Assembly: GCF_004354555.1 (NCBI RefSeq)
Contig: NZ_PUFH01000006.1
Location: 1-64,000, forward strand
DNA length: 64,000 bases
Direction of reading: 5' to 3'
From: Leuconostoc citreum
Lineage (GTDB): Bacteria; Bacillota; Bacilli; Lactobacillales; Lactobacillaceae
A program made the position numbers and the translations under genes. Below are positions 45,707 to 54,500 of the stretch, one piece after another; within the stretch, counting starts at the first letter, position 1, and every line of letters begins with the position of its first letter. The notes under the pieces are model-generated. The model had not been told where the DNA came from, ran no database searches, and worked only from the letters and a program-made list of their open reading frames with translations.

Positions 45707-46841
45707 AATAACAGAAACATATATCCAAGAACAATTATCAGAGGGCATTCGCTGTATCGGCTGTGGTGCTTTGATGCAAGTGACGGATGCAAATAAATCA
45801 GGTTATTTACCAATGAGTGCACTTAAGAAGACAATTGATAGTGATGAACTGCTTTGTCAACGTTGTTTCCGCTTAAGACACTACAATGAAATTCAACCAG
45901 TAGAGCTGACAAACGATGATTTTGCAACGTTGTTGCATCAGATTTCTGAGACGAAGGCATTGATTGTCTATGTTATTGATGTTTTTGATGTCACAGGTTC
46001 TGAAATTTCAGGATTACCACGCTTCGTCGGTCAGGATAATCCAATTTTAGTTGTTGCGAACAAAGTTGACTTACTACCTAAATTATTGAATAAAAACCGT
46101 CTAAAAAATTGGTTGCAGGCGGAGCTCAAGGCACAAGGTATTCAGCCGGCTGACATTTTCTTGACCTCAGCAACTAAGCCACAAAATTTAGATGATTTGT
46201 TAGACAAGGTAGATACGCTACGACAAGGGCGCGATGTTTATGTTGTTGGTGTAACCAATGTTGGTAAATCAACGTTGATTAACCAAATTATCAAATCTCG
46301 GACAGGTGTCACTGATTTAATTACGACGTCTCGTTTCCCAGGAACCACCTTAGATCGTATTGAAATTCCGTTAGCTGATGGTCAATTTTTGATTGACACA
46401 CCTGGCATTATCAAGCGTGATCAAATTGCTCATGTGTTAGATGATAAGAATCTTAAGTACGCGTTACCTAAGAACGAAATCAAGCCACGTACTTACCAAC
46501 TAAATCCGGAACAGACAATTTTTATTGGTGGTCTGGCCAGATTTGATTTTGAAGCAGGACAACGTAGTGCAGTAACTGCTTATTTTGAAAATAATTTAAA
46601 TTTACATCGTACAAAGCTACTAGGCGCGGATGATTTTTATCAAAAACATGTCGGGAACCTATTAGCACCATCGCCAACACAAGTCACCACATCGACGCTT
46701 GTTAAACATCAATTCCATACAACAGAAAAAAGTGATATTGTGTTTGCAGGGTTAGGTTGGGTAACTGTGCCCGCGGGTATTGAAGTTTCGGGTTGGGCGC
46801 CACAAGGTGTTTCAGTCCTTATTAGAAAGGCAATGATTTAA
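45696..46841 (+). CDS. yqeH: Ribosome biogenesis GTPase YqeH
   Basis: A circularly permuted GTPase needed for 30S assembly. It has 381 residues starting at GTG. An N-terminal zinc finger (CIGCGA...LCQRCF) supplies the only four cysteines I see. The G motifs come in permuted order: VANKVDLL (G4), TSATKP (G5), then GVTNVGKST (G1), PGTTLD (G2) and DTPG (G3). A C-terminal RNA-binding region follows. It overlaps yqeG and ends exactly where yhbY begins (AATGTT), indicating coupled translation. Confidence 0.96.
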   Translation: MTTEITETYIQEQLSEGIRCIGCGALMQVTDANKSGYLPMSALKKTIDSDELLCQRCFRLRHYNEIQPVELTNDDFATLLHQISETKALIVYVIDVFDVTGSEISGLPRFVGQDNPILVVANKVDLLPKLLNKNRLKNWLQAELKAQGIQPADIFLTSATKPQNLDDLLDKVDTLRQGRDVYVVGVTNVGKSTLINQIIKSRTGVTDLITTSRFPGTTLDRIEIPLADGQFLIDTPGIIKRDQIAHVLDDKNLKYALPKNEIKPRTYQLNPEQTIFIGGLARFDFEAGQRSAVTAYFENNLNLHRTKLLGADDFYQKHVGNLLAPSPTQVTTSTLVKHQFHTTEKSDIVFAGLGWVTVPAGIEVSGWAPQGVSVLIRKAMI

Positions 46842-47155
46842 TGTTAGAACTTACAGGAAAACAAAAAAGATTTTTACGTTCACAGGCAAACACACTATCA
46901 CCTATTTTTTCGATTGGTAAGAATGGCTTAACACAAAAATGGGTCGATGAAATTGTTTTAGCACTAGCAAAACGGGAATTAATAAAAGTTAGCTTACAGC
47001 AAGGTGCTGATGAGAGTGTCAAAGACGTAGCAGATTTTATTCAAGCACACTCCAATATTACAGTGGCGCAAACAATTGGTCGTACCTTAGTTTTGTTTTT
47101 GCCTGCTGAAGAAGATAAATATAAAAAAATTTCAGTCGCACTAGCTAAGATTTAA
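46841..47155 (+). CDS. yhbY: YhbY-family RNA-binding protein (CRM domain)
   Basis: A 104-residue single CRM-domain protein that associates with pre-50S ribosomes in other bacteria. It begins LTGKQKRFLRSQAN and keeps the FSIGKNGLT loop (GxxG-type GKNG) and the QTIGRTLVLF strand. It overlaps the yqeH stop by one base and lies between two other ribosome or NAD housekeeping genes. Size and motifs are normal. Confidence 0.95.
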   Translation: MLELTGKQKRFLRSQANTLSPIFSIGKNGLTQKWVDEIVLALAKRELIKVSLQQGADESVKDVADFIQAHSNITVAQTIGRTLVLFLPAEEDKYKKISVALAKI

Positions 47156-47168
47156 GGCGGTAAAATCT

Positions 47169-47807
47169 ATGAATGGGACGTATACGGTTTACCCAAAAAT
47201 TCAACCCGATACTGTGACCATGCCGACTAAAAAACGTGTTGGTATATTTGGCGGAACATTTAATCCGCCACACATTGGGCAATTGATACTAGCTGAAAGT
47301 ATTGGCAAACAATTAGGATTAGAAAAAATATTTTGGATGCCTAATGCTGTTCCAGTTGACGGCACACATGCTAGTGCCGTTGAGCCATCATATCGTGCAC
47401 AGCTGGTTAAAATGGCCATCATGGGTAATCCACTGTTTGATATCGAGCTACGTGAAATTCGACAAGGTGGGAAATCGTATACGTACCAGACAATGCGCGA
47501 TTTGGTTGAGCAACATCCTGAAAATGAGTATTTTTTTATCCTTGGTGGTGAAAAAGTCAGTAAATTAGCGACTTGGGACTATATTGATGAGTTGACGCGA
47601 TTGGTGACTTTTGTTGCTGGGGCACGCGGTGGTAATCGGCATGAGTCAGACTATCCTATTGTTTGGCTAGATGTCCCAGATATTGCTATCAGTTCCTCAG
47701 ACATTCGAACAAAGTTAAGATTAAATCAAAGTATTAATTATTTAGTTCCGGAACGTGAAGCATGCTTTATTCAGGAGTATAATCTGTATAGAGGCATTTA
47801 TGACTAA
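47169..47807 (+). CDS. nadD: Nicotinate-nucleotide adenylyltransferase
   Basis: Converts nicotinate mononucleotide and ATP to deamido-NAD in the NAD pathway. It has 212 residues. The nucleotidyltransferase signature GGTFNPPHIGQL near residue 27 and the SSSDIRTKLR motif near the C-terminus are intact. The first ~17 residues before KKRVGIFGG are an extension, and an ATG at 47220 could give a shorter protein. GGCGG lies before the first ATG. The last eight bases overlap yqeK. Confidence 0.95.
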   Translation: MNGTYTVYPKIQPDTVTMPTKKRVGIFGGTFNPPHIGQLILAESIGKQLGLEKIFWMPNAVPVDGTHASAVEPSYRAQLVKMAIMGNPLFDIELREIRQGGKSYTYQTMRDLVEQHPENEYFFILGGEKVSKLATWDYIDELTRLVTFVAGARGGNRHESDYPIVWLDVPDIAISSSDIRTKLRLNQSINYLVPEREACFIQEYNLYRGIYD

Positions 47808-48390
47808 TTATTTTAATGGTACAATTCAAACACTGGAGACACGCGTTGCAGACAAATTATCTGATTATCGTTTTCAACATAGCGTGCGTGTACGTGATTA
47901 TGCGGTGAAACTAGCACATGATAATGGTGTTGACGAAGATAAAGCAGAAGTCGCGGCACTGGTACACGACTATGCCAAAGAACTTTCAGATGAAACATTT
48001 CTCTCTGTGATTAAAGCAAAACATTTGGACTCTGATTTACTTAATTGGGGCAACTATATTTGGCATGGGGTTGTTGGGGCTGAGATTATTCGAGATGAAC
48101 TCGGTATTGAAGATGACGAAATTTTAAATGCAGTACGTGAGCATACCACAGGTGGTGCCGAGGAAATGACACCATTATCTCAGGTATTGTTTATGGCTGA
48201 TTATTTAGAAAAAGGACGTGATTTCCCTGGTGTAGAAACAGCACGTCAGATAACTGATCAATCACTGGCCGCTGGTGTGCGCTACCAGATTGTGCATACT
48301 GTGTTACGGTTAGTGAAAAAAGAAACGCCGATTTATCCAAAAAGTATCACGACTTATAATTACTGGTTAAACCGGGGACTATTAAATTAA
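47800..48390 (+). CDS. yqeK: HD-domain Ap4A hydrolase YqeK
   Basis: A 196-residue HD-domain protein. YqeK proteins hydrolyse diadenosine tetraphosphate to two ADP. Metal ligands lie in QHSVRVRDYA, VHDYAKEL (the HD pair) and HGVVGAEI, with a late ADYLEKGRDFPG segment. The ATG at 47800 with AGAGG is chosen. A longer frame from 47755 would overlap nadD by 53 bases and is rejected. It neighbours nadD and rsfS as in B. subtilis. Confidence 0.92.
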   Translation: MTNYFNGTIQTLETRVADKLSDYRFQHSVRVRDYAVKLAHDNGVDEDKAEVAALVHDYAKELSDETFLSVIKAKHLDSDLLNWGNYIWHGVVGAEIIRDELGIEDDEILNAVREHTTGGAEEMTPLSQVLFMADYLEKGRDFPGVETARQITDQSLAAGVRYQIVHTVLRLVKKETPIYPKSITTYNYWLNRGLLN

Positions 48391-48410
48391 AGAAAGTTAA
48401 GGGATTAATT

Positions 48411-48782
48411 TTGACAACAGCGTTAGATGTGAATACTGTTTTAGAAACAGCGGTAAAAGCTATTGATGGTAAAAAAGCAAATAATATTGTGGCATTAGAC
48501 ATGCGCAATGTGAGTTTGATGGCAGATTATTTTGTGATTGCAGATGCTGCTTCTAACCGTCAAGTGCAGGCTATCGTGACAGAAGTGAAAGATAAGGTTC
48601 AAGCAGCAGGCGGTGAAGTGAAACTAATTGAAGGGTTTCAATCAGCTGACTGGGTTCTGGTCGATTTGGGGGATGTGATTGTGCATGTCTTTTCAACCGA
48701 ACAACGTGACTTTTACAATTTGGAACGGTTGTGGCATGATGCGCCATATGTTGATTTAACGACATTATTAATAGCAGACTAG
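48411..48782 (+). CDS. rsfS: Ribosome silencing factor
   Basis: A 123-residue RsfS/Iojap-family protein that binds L14 and blocks subunit joining when nutrients run low. The family segments LDMRNVSLMADYFVIADAAS, EGFQSADWVLVDLGDVIVHVF and FYNLERLWHDAP are all clear. It starts at TTG with a modest AAGGGA site. A short terminator follows (48787-48811). Confidence 0.96.
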   Translation: MTTALDVNTVLETAVKAIDGKKANNIVALDMRNVSLMADYFVIADAASNRQVQAIVTEVKDKVQAAGGEVKLIEGFQSADWVLVDLGDVIVHVFSTEQRDFYNLERLWHDAPYVDLTTLLIAD

Positions 48783-48786
48783 TTTG

Positions 48787-48811
48787 AGACAAGCAGCAGC
48801 TTGTCTTTTTT
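48787..48811 (+). terminator. rsfS terminator
   Basis: AGACAAGC (48787-48794) pairs with GCTTGTCT (48799-48806), followed by T. It lies only about 20 bases before the next ATG, which suggests partial read-through or a start from its own promoter nearby. Confidence 0.78.
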
Positions 48812-48829
48812 TCTGTTAAAATATAATAT

Positions 48830-49588
48830 ATGACTGATGAAAACTTACAACAAAATTATTCGACTTTTGCCGAAAAGTATGATCAATTATTTGATGATAA
48901 TATGTACGAGGCTTGGTTAGCATTCGTTAAGGTGCATACAACAAAAGGGACGATTTTAGATTTGGGTGGTGGTGCTGGTCGATTGGCCGTACTACTAGCT
49001 GAAGATGGCTACGCAGTGGACGTTTTAGATTTATCTGCTGATATGTTGACGTTAGCACAACGGCATGCGCAAGCGGCAAAAGTTGATATCAACTTGTTGC
49101 AAGCAGATATGCGTGATTGGTCAGACTGGCCAAAGACTTATGACACAATTATTAGCTTTGCGGACGCATTTAATTATTTGCCTACCCTACATGATTTTAA
49201 AGCAGCTCTAGCACAAGCCGCACAGCACTTAAATACTGGCGGGCAATTATTGTTTGACGTCATTACACCGTATCAGGTGAATGAGTTGTATCAAGACTAT
49301 TATTATAACAATGATGATGATGCAGACAATATTTTCATGTGGACATCATACCCTGGAGATAGCATTAATAGTGTCGATCATGATTTGAAGTTCTTTGTCT
49401 ATGATGAGGCGATTGATGGTTTCAAAATACTTAGAGAGATTCATCATGAGCAAACGTATGACTTGATTGTTTACCAGCAAGCCCTCGAAGAAGCAGGCTT
49501 TAAAGACGTGCAAGTAATGGCTGATTTTGGTAATCATTCAGTCAACGATGAAACATCACGTTGGTTCTTTAAGGCGGTGAAAATATGA
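48830..49588 (+). CDS. yqeM: Class I SAM-dependent methyltransferase YqeM-like
   Basis: A 252-residue methyltransferase. SAM motif I is ILDLGGGAGRLAVLL, the acidic strand-2 end is VDVLDLS, motif II is ADMRDW, and a C-terminal antiparallel sheet completes the fold. The position after rsfS matches B. subtilis yqeM, whose substrate is unknown. It overlaps the next gene by four bases (ATGA), suggesting a functional or expression link with TmcAL. Confidence 0.85.
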   Translation: MTDENLQQNYSTFAEKYDQLFDDNMYEAWLAFVKVHTTKGTILDLGGGAGRLAVLLAEDGYAVDVLDLSADMLTLAQRHAQAAKVDINLLQADMRDWSDWPKTYDTIISFADAFNYLPTLHDFKAALAQAAQHLNTGGQLLFDVITPYQVNELYQDYYYNNDDDADNIFMWTSYPGDSINSVDHDLKFFVYDEAIDGFKILREIHHEQTYDLIVYQQALEEAGFKDVQVMADFGNHSVNDETSRWFFKAVKI

Positions 49589-50778
49589 AAGCAGTTGGTC
49601 TCGTAACAGAATATAATCCGTTTCATAATGGGCATATTTATCATATTCAGCAAGCTAAGGCGGTAACAGGGGCAGATGTGGTTATTGCTGTAATGTCTGG
49701 AAACTTTGTGCAACGTGGTGAGCCAGCCTTATTTGACAAATGGACACGTACTCAGGCCGCATTAGCAAATGGTGTTGACTTGGTTATCGAACTACCAACT
49801 TTTTATGCGGTACAACCCAGTCATTTATTCGCTGAGGGAGCAATTAAATTATTAACTGCACTTGGCGTTGAAGATGTTGTTTTTGGCAGTGAGCACGCAA
49901 CGGTTGATTTTTTAAACCTAGCAAAACAAGCACCTAGTGTTCAGGGAGGTAAGGCTTTTCAAGAGAAAAACCAAACGTTTGCGCAAGCCTATGCAACACA
50001 ATTGGAATCAGAAACAGGCTTTAAATTAGAAGATCCAAATGATATTTTAGCTTTTGGTTATGCTAAAGCGATACTAAATTTGAATTCCCCAATTAAATTA
50101 CATGCTATTCAGCGCGTCGCCGCAGGCTATCATGACCAAAGTTTCACCGATGATCAAACAATCGCGTCAGCATCATCGATTCGACTCGCACTTCATAAGG
50201 GCAAACTAGAAAAAGTGAAGGGCGTGGTGCCTAATCAGACACTAGTTGATATTTCATCTGCTAATCATACTGTTGATTTTGAGTCACAATTCTGGCCGTT
50301 ATTAAAATATCGTTTGATGACTGATACAATAGGACAATTAGGACAAGTTTACCAAATGGCAGAAGGACTAGAGCATCGGCTAGCTGCAGTTGCGCTTGGT
50401 GAACCAGGACCGCAAAGTTATCAAAGCTTTATCAAGGCCGTCAAGTCCAAGCGTTACACGTTTGCTCGTATTCAGCGCACACTACTGTATACATTATTAA
50501 ATGTTAAAGTAGACCAAATGCAAGCAGCGATGCAGGACCCTTATTTACGTATTTTGGGTTTTACCGACAAGGGGCAAGCTTATCTGAATGGTGCTAAAAA
50601 AACAACCACCTTACCACTCATTAGTAAGGTTGATCAGCATTTAGCCAAAGCCAATCTGCGTTTAGATTTTAAGGCAGGAAAACTTTGGCAATTATTAGCT
50701 CGTGAACCAGGTCAGCAACAAGATATCGCACGGCAACCCATTCATTTTACACAAGCTCATACAAAGGAAGATAAATGA
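49585..50778 (+). CDS. tmcAL: tRNA(Met) cytidine acetate ligase
   Basis: TmcAL (formerly YlbM) makes N4-acetylcytidine at the wobble base of elongator tRNA-Met from acetate and ATP. It has 397 residues. The N-terminal nucleotidyltransferase fold begins GLVTEYNPFHNGHIYH, followed by VMSGNFVQRGEPA, and it contains SASSIRLAL. The C-terminal helical part includes SKRYTFARIQRTLLYTLL. Overlaps on both sides (ATGA with yqeM and with the next gene) make a three-gene coupled unit. Confidence 0.93.
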   Translation: MKAVGLVTEYNPFHNGHIYHIQQAKAVTGADVVIAVMSGNFVQRGEPALFDKWTRTQAALANGVDLVIELPTFYAVQPSHLFAEGAIKLLTALGVEDVVFGSEHATVDFLNLAKQAPSVQGGKAFQEKNQTFAQAYATQLESETGFKLEDPNDILAFGYAKAILNLNSPIKLHAIQRVAAGYHDQSFTDDQTIASASSIRLALHKGKLEKVKGVVPNQTLVDISSANHTVDFESQFWPLLKYRLMTDTIGQLGQVYQMAEGLEHRLAAVALGEPGPQSYQSFIKAVKSKRYTFARIQRTLLYTLLNVKVDQMQAAMQDPYLRILGFTDKGQAYLNGAKKTTTLPLISKVDQHLAKANLRLDFKAGKLWQLLAREPGQQQDIARQPIHFTQAHTKEDK

Positions 50779-51320
50779 AATATAATAAAAACCAACTTCA
50801 AAAATTTCGGCAAAGTTCGTTGGAATTTGATGAAGTACTTGAACTAGCATCACTAGCCAAAGAAAGATTCCCAAAAACAATTCTGGGGCTAACCCCCCTA
50901 AACGTTAAAGGTTTTATTCGCTACTACGATAATGATGATTTATTGTTACATATCCAAGTCACTGGAAAAGTAACAGTGCCATCATCTCGATCGTTGGCAC
51001 CCGTACTGCGAGATATTGATATGACGTTTGATGAACGGTATATCGAAGATGAAACGCGCTTAACAGAATTTGAAGAAACAGAAGCAGTTTTTGTTTTAGA
51101 AAGTGATACACTCGATGTTGATACGGCTATTTTAGATAATATCGTAGCTTCATTACCGCTACAAATTTTAACGGCTGAAGAAAAGGCCTCTGATACTCTA
51201 CCATCGGGGAATGATTGGCATGTTATTAGCGAAGAAACTTTTGAAAATGAGAAAAAAGCGAAAAAAGAAGCGGAATTAGACCCCAGGCTTGCAAAATTAG
51301 ATGATTTTTTCAAAGAATGA
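50775..51320 (+). CDS. YceD/DUF177-family protein (YlbN-like)
   Basis: A 181-residue protein of the YceD (DUF177) family, implicated in 23S rRNA accumulation in other organisms. The central region LLLHIQVTGKVTVPSSRSLAPV and the later ETEAVFVLESDTLDVD match the family, and the C-terminus is charged and ends in LAKLDDFFKE. In most bacteria this gene is followed by rpmF (L32). Here a two-component system follows, so the usual partner is missing from this place. It overlaps tmcAL by four bases. Confidence 0.85.
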   Translation: MKYNKNQLQKFRQSSLEFDEVLELASLAKERFPKTILGLTPLNVKGFIRYYDNDDLLLHIQVTGKVTVPSSRSLAPVLRDIDMTFDERYIEDETRLTEFEETEAVFVLESDTLDVDTAILDNIVASLPLQILTAEEKASDTLPSGNDWHVISEETFENEKKAKKEAELDPRLAKLDDFFKE

Positions 51321-51328
51321 GAAAATAC

Positions 51329-51357
51329 TTGCAAAAAGGAAAAAATTAATCTAGAAT
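51329..51357 (+). promoter_or_regulatory. Promoter of the two-component operon
   Basis: TTGCAA (51329-51334) and TAGAAT (51352-51357) have a 17-bp spacer, about 60 bases before the response-regulator ATG. Confidence 0.6.
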
Positions 51358-51418
51358 AAGGGGAAGTAAAAGAAATATGGATTCGGCAATGAGCCGATTT
51401 AAATGTTGAGGACAAAGA

Positions 51419-52108
51419 ATGAGTAAAGTATTAATTGTTGAAGATGAAGAAAACTTGGCAAAGTTTATCGGTCTTGAACTCAAACACGAGGGTTATGAAG
51501 TTGAAACTGTTTTGGACGGGCGTTCTGGGCTTGATTCAGCATTGGAAAATAATTACGATGTCATCTTGCTTGATTTGATGTTGCCTGAACTAAATGGGCT
51601 TGAAGTAGCACGTCGCTTGCGTGAATCAAAGAAAACGCCAATTATTATGATGACAGCGCGTGATTCAGTCATTGATCGTGTATCAGGTTTGGATTATGGG
51701 GCGGATGACTATTTGGTAAAACCCTTTGCTATTGAAGAATTGCTAGCACGTATTCGCTCATTATTGCGTCGTATTGCAATTGAGACAGAGTCGAGTGATA
51801 AGCATCGTGCTATCATTAATTTTAAGGACTTACGTATTGAAAAAGAAAATCGCATTGCACGTCGTGATGATCAAATTATCAATTTGACTAAGCGTGAATA
51901 TGATTTGTTGCTTACTTTAGTTGAGAATATTAATGTGGTGCAATCACGTGAGCAATTGTTGAAAGAAGTTTGGGGATTTGATTCCGAAGTTGAAACCAAC
52001 GTTGTTGATGTTTATATTCGATATTTGCGTAATAAGATTGATGATCCAGAAAGTAAGGCCTCATATATTCAGACGGTACGTGGTACTGGATATGTTATGC
52101 GTAGCTGA
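51419..52108 (+). CDS. OmpR-family response regulator (ArlR/CovR-like)
   Basis: A 229-residue DNA-binding response regulator. The receiver has the acidic pair EDEE, phosphoacceptor Asp52 in LLDLMLP, the Thr in MMTARD and Lys in VKPF. The OmpR-type winged helix (about 130-228) contains LTKREYDLLLTL, SREQLLKEVWGF and YIRYLRNKID. It most resembles ArlR of S. aureus, with CovR and LisR close behind, which control surface proteins and envelope genes. The regulon is unknown. Its stop is immediately followed by the kinase gene. Confidence 0.93.
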   Translation: MSKVLIVEDEENLAKFIGLELKHEGYEVETVLDGRSGLDSALENNYDVILLDLMLPELNGLEVARRLRESKKTPIIMMTARDSVIDRVSGLDYGADDYLVKPFAIEELLARIRSLLRRIAIETESSDKHRAIINFKDLRIEKENRIARRDDQIINLTKREYDLLLTLVENINVVQSREQLLKEVWGFDSEVETNVVDVYIRYLRNKIDDPESKASYIQTVRGTGYVMRS

Positions 52109-52117
52109 TTGATTATA

Positions 52118-53224
52118 ATGACAGAGACTAAAAAAACAACTGAAAAAACCTTACGTCGTTTCACATTGAGTTGGCAATTAGCATTGGGGATGGCGTCTGG
52201 TTTTTTTGTTATCTTTATTATTTTTGCTTTTGTATTATCGCAGATTTTAAAACAATACTATGGCCGATTACCTGAGACCCTTTATCAATGGCTTGGTATC
52301 ACAATTTTATTAGGTGGACTTTTTGTTTTTGGTTTTGCCTTTATGTTAACACGGTATATTCTAAGACCAGTAAAATCGATTAAGACAACAATCGAAGCTT
52401 TTGAAGACGATCCGATGACCAACGTCAGAGCCGTTCGTGCAAATGTAAATGATGAGTTTTATGATTTAGTGAATATACTCAATCGCATGATAGATCGTTT
52501 ACAGAGCTTGATTGGAGCGCAACAACAATTTGTGTCGGATGTTTCTCACGAATTACGCACACCTGTTACCATTGTTAAAGGTCATATGGATCTCCTTAAT
52601 CGTTGGGGTAAAGATGAGCCGGAAGTCCTAGAGGACTCGATAAAATCTTCCTTGGCTGAAATGCAGCGAATGGAAACATTGATTAACGAGATGTTAAACT
52701 TAACACGTGCTGAACAAATTCCGATTGAAAACGTACAAGAAGTGACTGAAGTTGGTGGCTTAGTGCATCGTGTGTTTGACAACTTTAAATTGATTCATCC
52801 TGATTTTATTTTCACTTTGGATGACGATTTAACGCAAGATGCTAATGTCAAAGTCCGGCAAGACCATATGGAACAGATTTTGATTATTTTGGCTGATAAT
52901 GCTGTGAAGTATTCACTTGATCGTAAGGAAATTCATTTTGCACTATCGCAAACGACTAATCGCGTTGAAATTGGGATTCAAGATTTTGGTGAAGGGTTAT
53001 CAAGTGAGGATGCGGCACGTGTTTTTGACCGCTTTTATCGTGTTGATAAAGCGAGATCTCGTGCTAAGGGAGGTAACGGCTTGGGATTAAGTATCGCACA
53101 ACGGCTAGTTAAAGCTTACGGTGGGGAGATTACGTTAGAGAGTGCACTCGGCTCAGGATCGGTGTTTACGATTCGGTTACCACTACAGCGAGAGAATAAA
53201 AATGATCAAAAGCTATCAAATTAA
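52118..53224 (+). CDS. Sensor histidine kinase, partner of the upstream regulator
   Basis: A 368-residue membrane histidine kinase. Two membrane helices (about 20-44 and 58-78) enclose only about 13 external residues, so it is likely to sense within the membrane or through a partner. A HAMP-like linker, the phosphoacceptor His144 in SHELRTP, a long dimerisation helix and an ATPase domain with NAVKYS, DFGEGLS, FDRFYRVDKARSR and GNGLGLSIAQ follow. ATG at 52118 is listed. A TTG at 52109, directly after the regulator's stop, is also possible. The end overlaps acyP by 23 bases. Confidence 0.92.
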   Translation: MTETKKTTEKTLRRFTLSWQLALGMASGFFVIFIIFAFVLSQILKQYYGRLPETLYQWLGITILLGGLFVFGFAFMLTRYILRPVKSIKTTIEAFEDDPMTNVRAVRANVNDEFYDLVNILNRMIDRLQSLIGAQQQFVSDVSHELRTPVTIVKGHMDLLNRWGKDEPEVLEDSIKSSLAEMQRMETLINEMLNLTRAEQIPIENVQEVTEVGGLVHRVFDNFKLIHPDFIFTLDDDLTQDANVKVRQDHMEQILIILADNAVKYSLDRKEIHFALSQTTNRVEIGIQDFGEGLSSEDAARVFDRFYRVDKARSRAKGGNGLGLSIAQRLVKAYGGEITLESALGSGSVFTIRLPLQRENKNDQKLSN

Positions 53225-53474
53225 TGTCATAGGACGTGTACAAGGCGTGGGATTTCGTTGGTACACAAAACAGGCCGCTGATAAACATCATATTGTAGGT
53301 TGGGTAAAAAACGAATTAGATGGTTCTGTCACAATTGCAGCACAAGGGGATGCTGAAAATATGGCTGTTTTTTTGCATGATATTGCAACGGGCCCAGGTT
53401 TTTATAGTCAAGTTGATGGGGTCACTAAAAAACTAATTGCGACTTTTAATGCGAATAACTTTGCTATTAGGTAA
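53202..53474 (+). CDS. acyP: Acylphosphatase
   Basis: A 90-residue enzyme that hydrolyses acyl phosphates. The catalytic Arg19 (in GRVQGVGFRW) and Asn37 (in GWVKNELDGSV) are both present. The start at 53202 with GAGAGAA lies inside the end of the kinase gene. A frame extension to 53142 is rejected because it falls deep in the kinase coding region. The acyP-yidC-trmH grouping is common in LAB. Confidence 0.93.
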   Translation: MIKSYQINVIGRVQGVGFRWYTKQAADKHHIVGWVKNELDGSVTIAAQGDAENMAVFLHDIATGPGFYSQVDGVTKKLIATFNANNFAIR

Positions 53475-53525
53475 GAATTATTGGTATAATGAACTTCTGT
53501 AGTAACCAGGAGAAAAATAAACAAT

Positions 53526-54440
53526 ATGAAACAAGTAAAGCGCGTTTTGACTGCGGCTTTTGTAATTTTAGATATCATTTTAATTACAGGCGGTTATGAT
53601 GAACACAGTAAGATGTACCGTTGGATCGGGCATCCATTAGCCGATATTATGACAAATATTGCGCATGTGATTGGTGGTCCCAATGGTATCGGTTGGGCAA
53701 TTATCATTATCACGGCAATTTTGCGTTTGGTCTTGCTACCATTCTTTTTGAACCAACAGGTTAATACAACCATCAATCAGATTAAGATGCAAACTTTGAA
53801 GCCTGAAATTGACAAATTGCAAGCCTTGTCACGTAAAGCAGGAACGACCGCAGAACAACAAAAAGCTAGCATGGCAATGATGTCATTGTACCGAGAAAAT
53901 GATGTCAGTGTTATTGGTGGTATTTCTTTTCTAACCATGGCAATGCAATTACCGGTATTCTCAGGATTGTATTCAGCGATTTTGCATGCACCTGCATTAA
54001 AAGGGGCATCATTCTTGGGATTTAATCTAAGTCACCCACAAATTGTTTTTGCAATTATTGCTGGTTTGGTTTACCTCATTCAAGCATGGTTAGCCATGCA
54101 ACACATGCCGGAAGAGCAAAAAAAGACGTCGGCGGCAATGATGTTTATTAGTCCGATTATGATTTTTGGCTTTGCCATGATTGCCAGCGGTGCCATTGGT
54201 TTGTACTTTGTTGTTGGTGGTTTGTTTGCACTGATTCAAACGCTGATTCAACATTTCCAACGACCAGGTCTTGAAAAACGTGTGGCATTGGAATTTAAGA
54301 TTAAGAAAACGGCTGATGATTTGATGTCTGAAACTGCTAAACCAGCTGTCAAAAAACAGACGACAGATGATATGACCACTAAGGATAAGCAGTCAAAGCG
54401 CAACGGCAAGCCACGTAATGCAGGCAAGCAACAGCGCTAA
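53526..54440 (+). CDS. yidC: YidC/OxaA-type membrane insertase without a lipobox cysteine
   Basis: A 304-residue membrane insertase that helps proteins enter the membrane, alone or with SecYEG and YajC. The core has five membrane helices, from the segment starting IGWAIIIITAILRLVLLPFF (with the hydrophilic-groove Arg) onward, and a basic tail of about 60 residues. Gram-positive YidC proteins usually start with a lipoprotein signal ending in Cys. Here the matching place reads ITGG, with Gly23 where the Cys should be. The position next to acyP and trmH suggests the YidC2-type paralog. A terminator follows. Confidence 0.92.
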   Translation: MKQVKRVLTAAFVILDIILITGGYDEHSKMYRWIGHPLADIMTNIAHVIGGPNGIGWAIIIITAILRLVLLPFFLNQQVNTTINQIKMQTLKPEIDKLQALSRKAGTTAEQQKASMAMMSLYRENDVSVIGGISFLTMAMQLPVFSGLYSAILHAPALKGASFLGFNLSHPQIVFAIIAGLVYLIQAWLAMQHMPEEQKKTSAAMMFISPIMIFGFAMIASGAIGLYFVVGGLFALIQTLIQHFQRPGLEKRVALEFKIKKTADDLMSETAKPAVKKQTTDDMTTKDKQSKRNGKPRNAGKQQR

Positions 54441-54442
54441 TT

Positions 54443-54470
54443 AAGTACGTCAAAATCTTGACGTACTTTT
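54443..54470 (+). terminator. yidC terminator
   Basis: AAGTACGTCAA (54443-54453) pairs perfectly with TTGACGTACTT (54458-54468). Confidence 0.88.
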
Positions 54471-54500
54471 GTTAGTTTTACAAAAGGAAAGTAGAAAATA

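Noticed and set aside
50924-51415. Minus-strand ORF of 163 codons opposite the YceD gene
   Set aside because: It is rich in Ser and Phe, as expected from the antisense of Glu/Lys-rich coding. The + strand frame matches a known family and is coupled to tmcAL.
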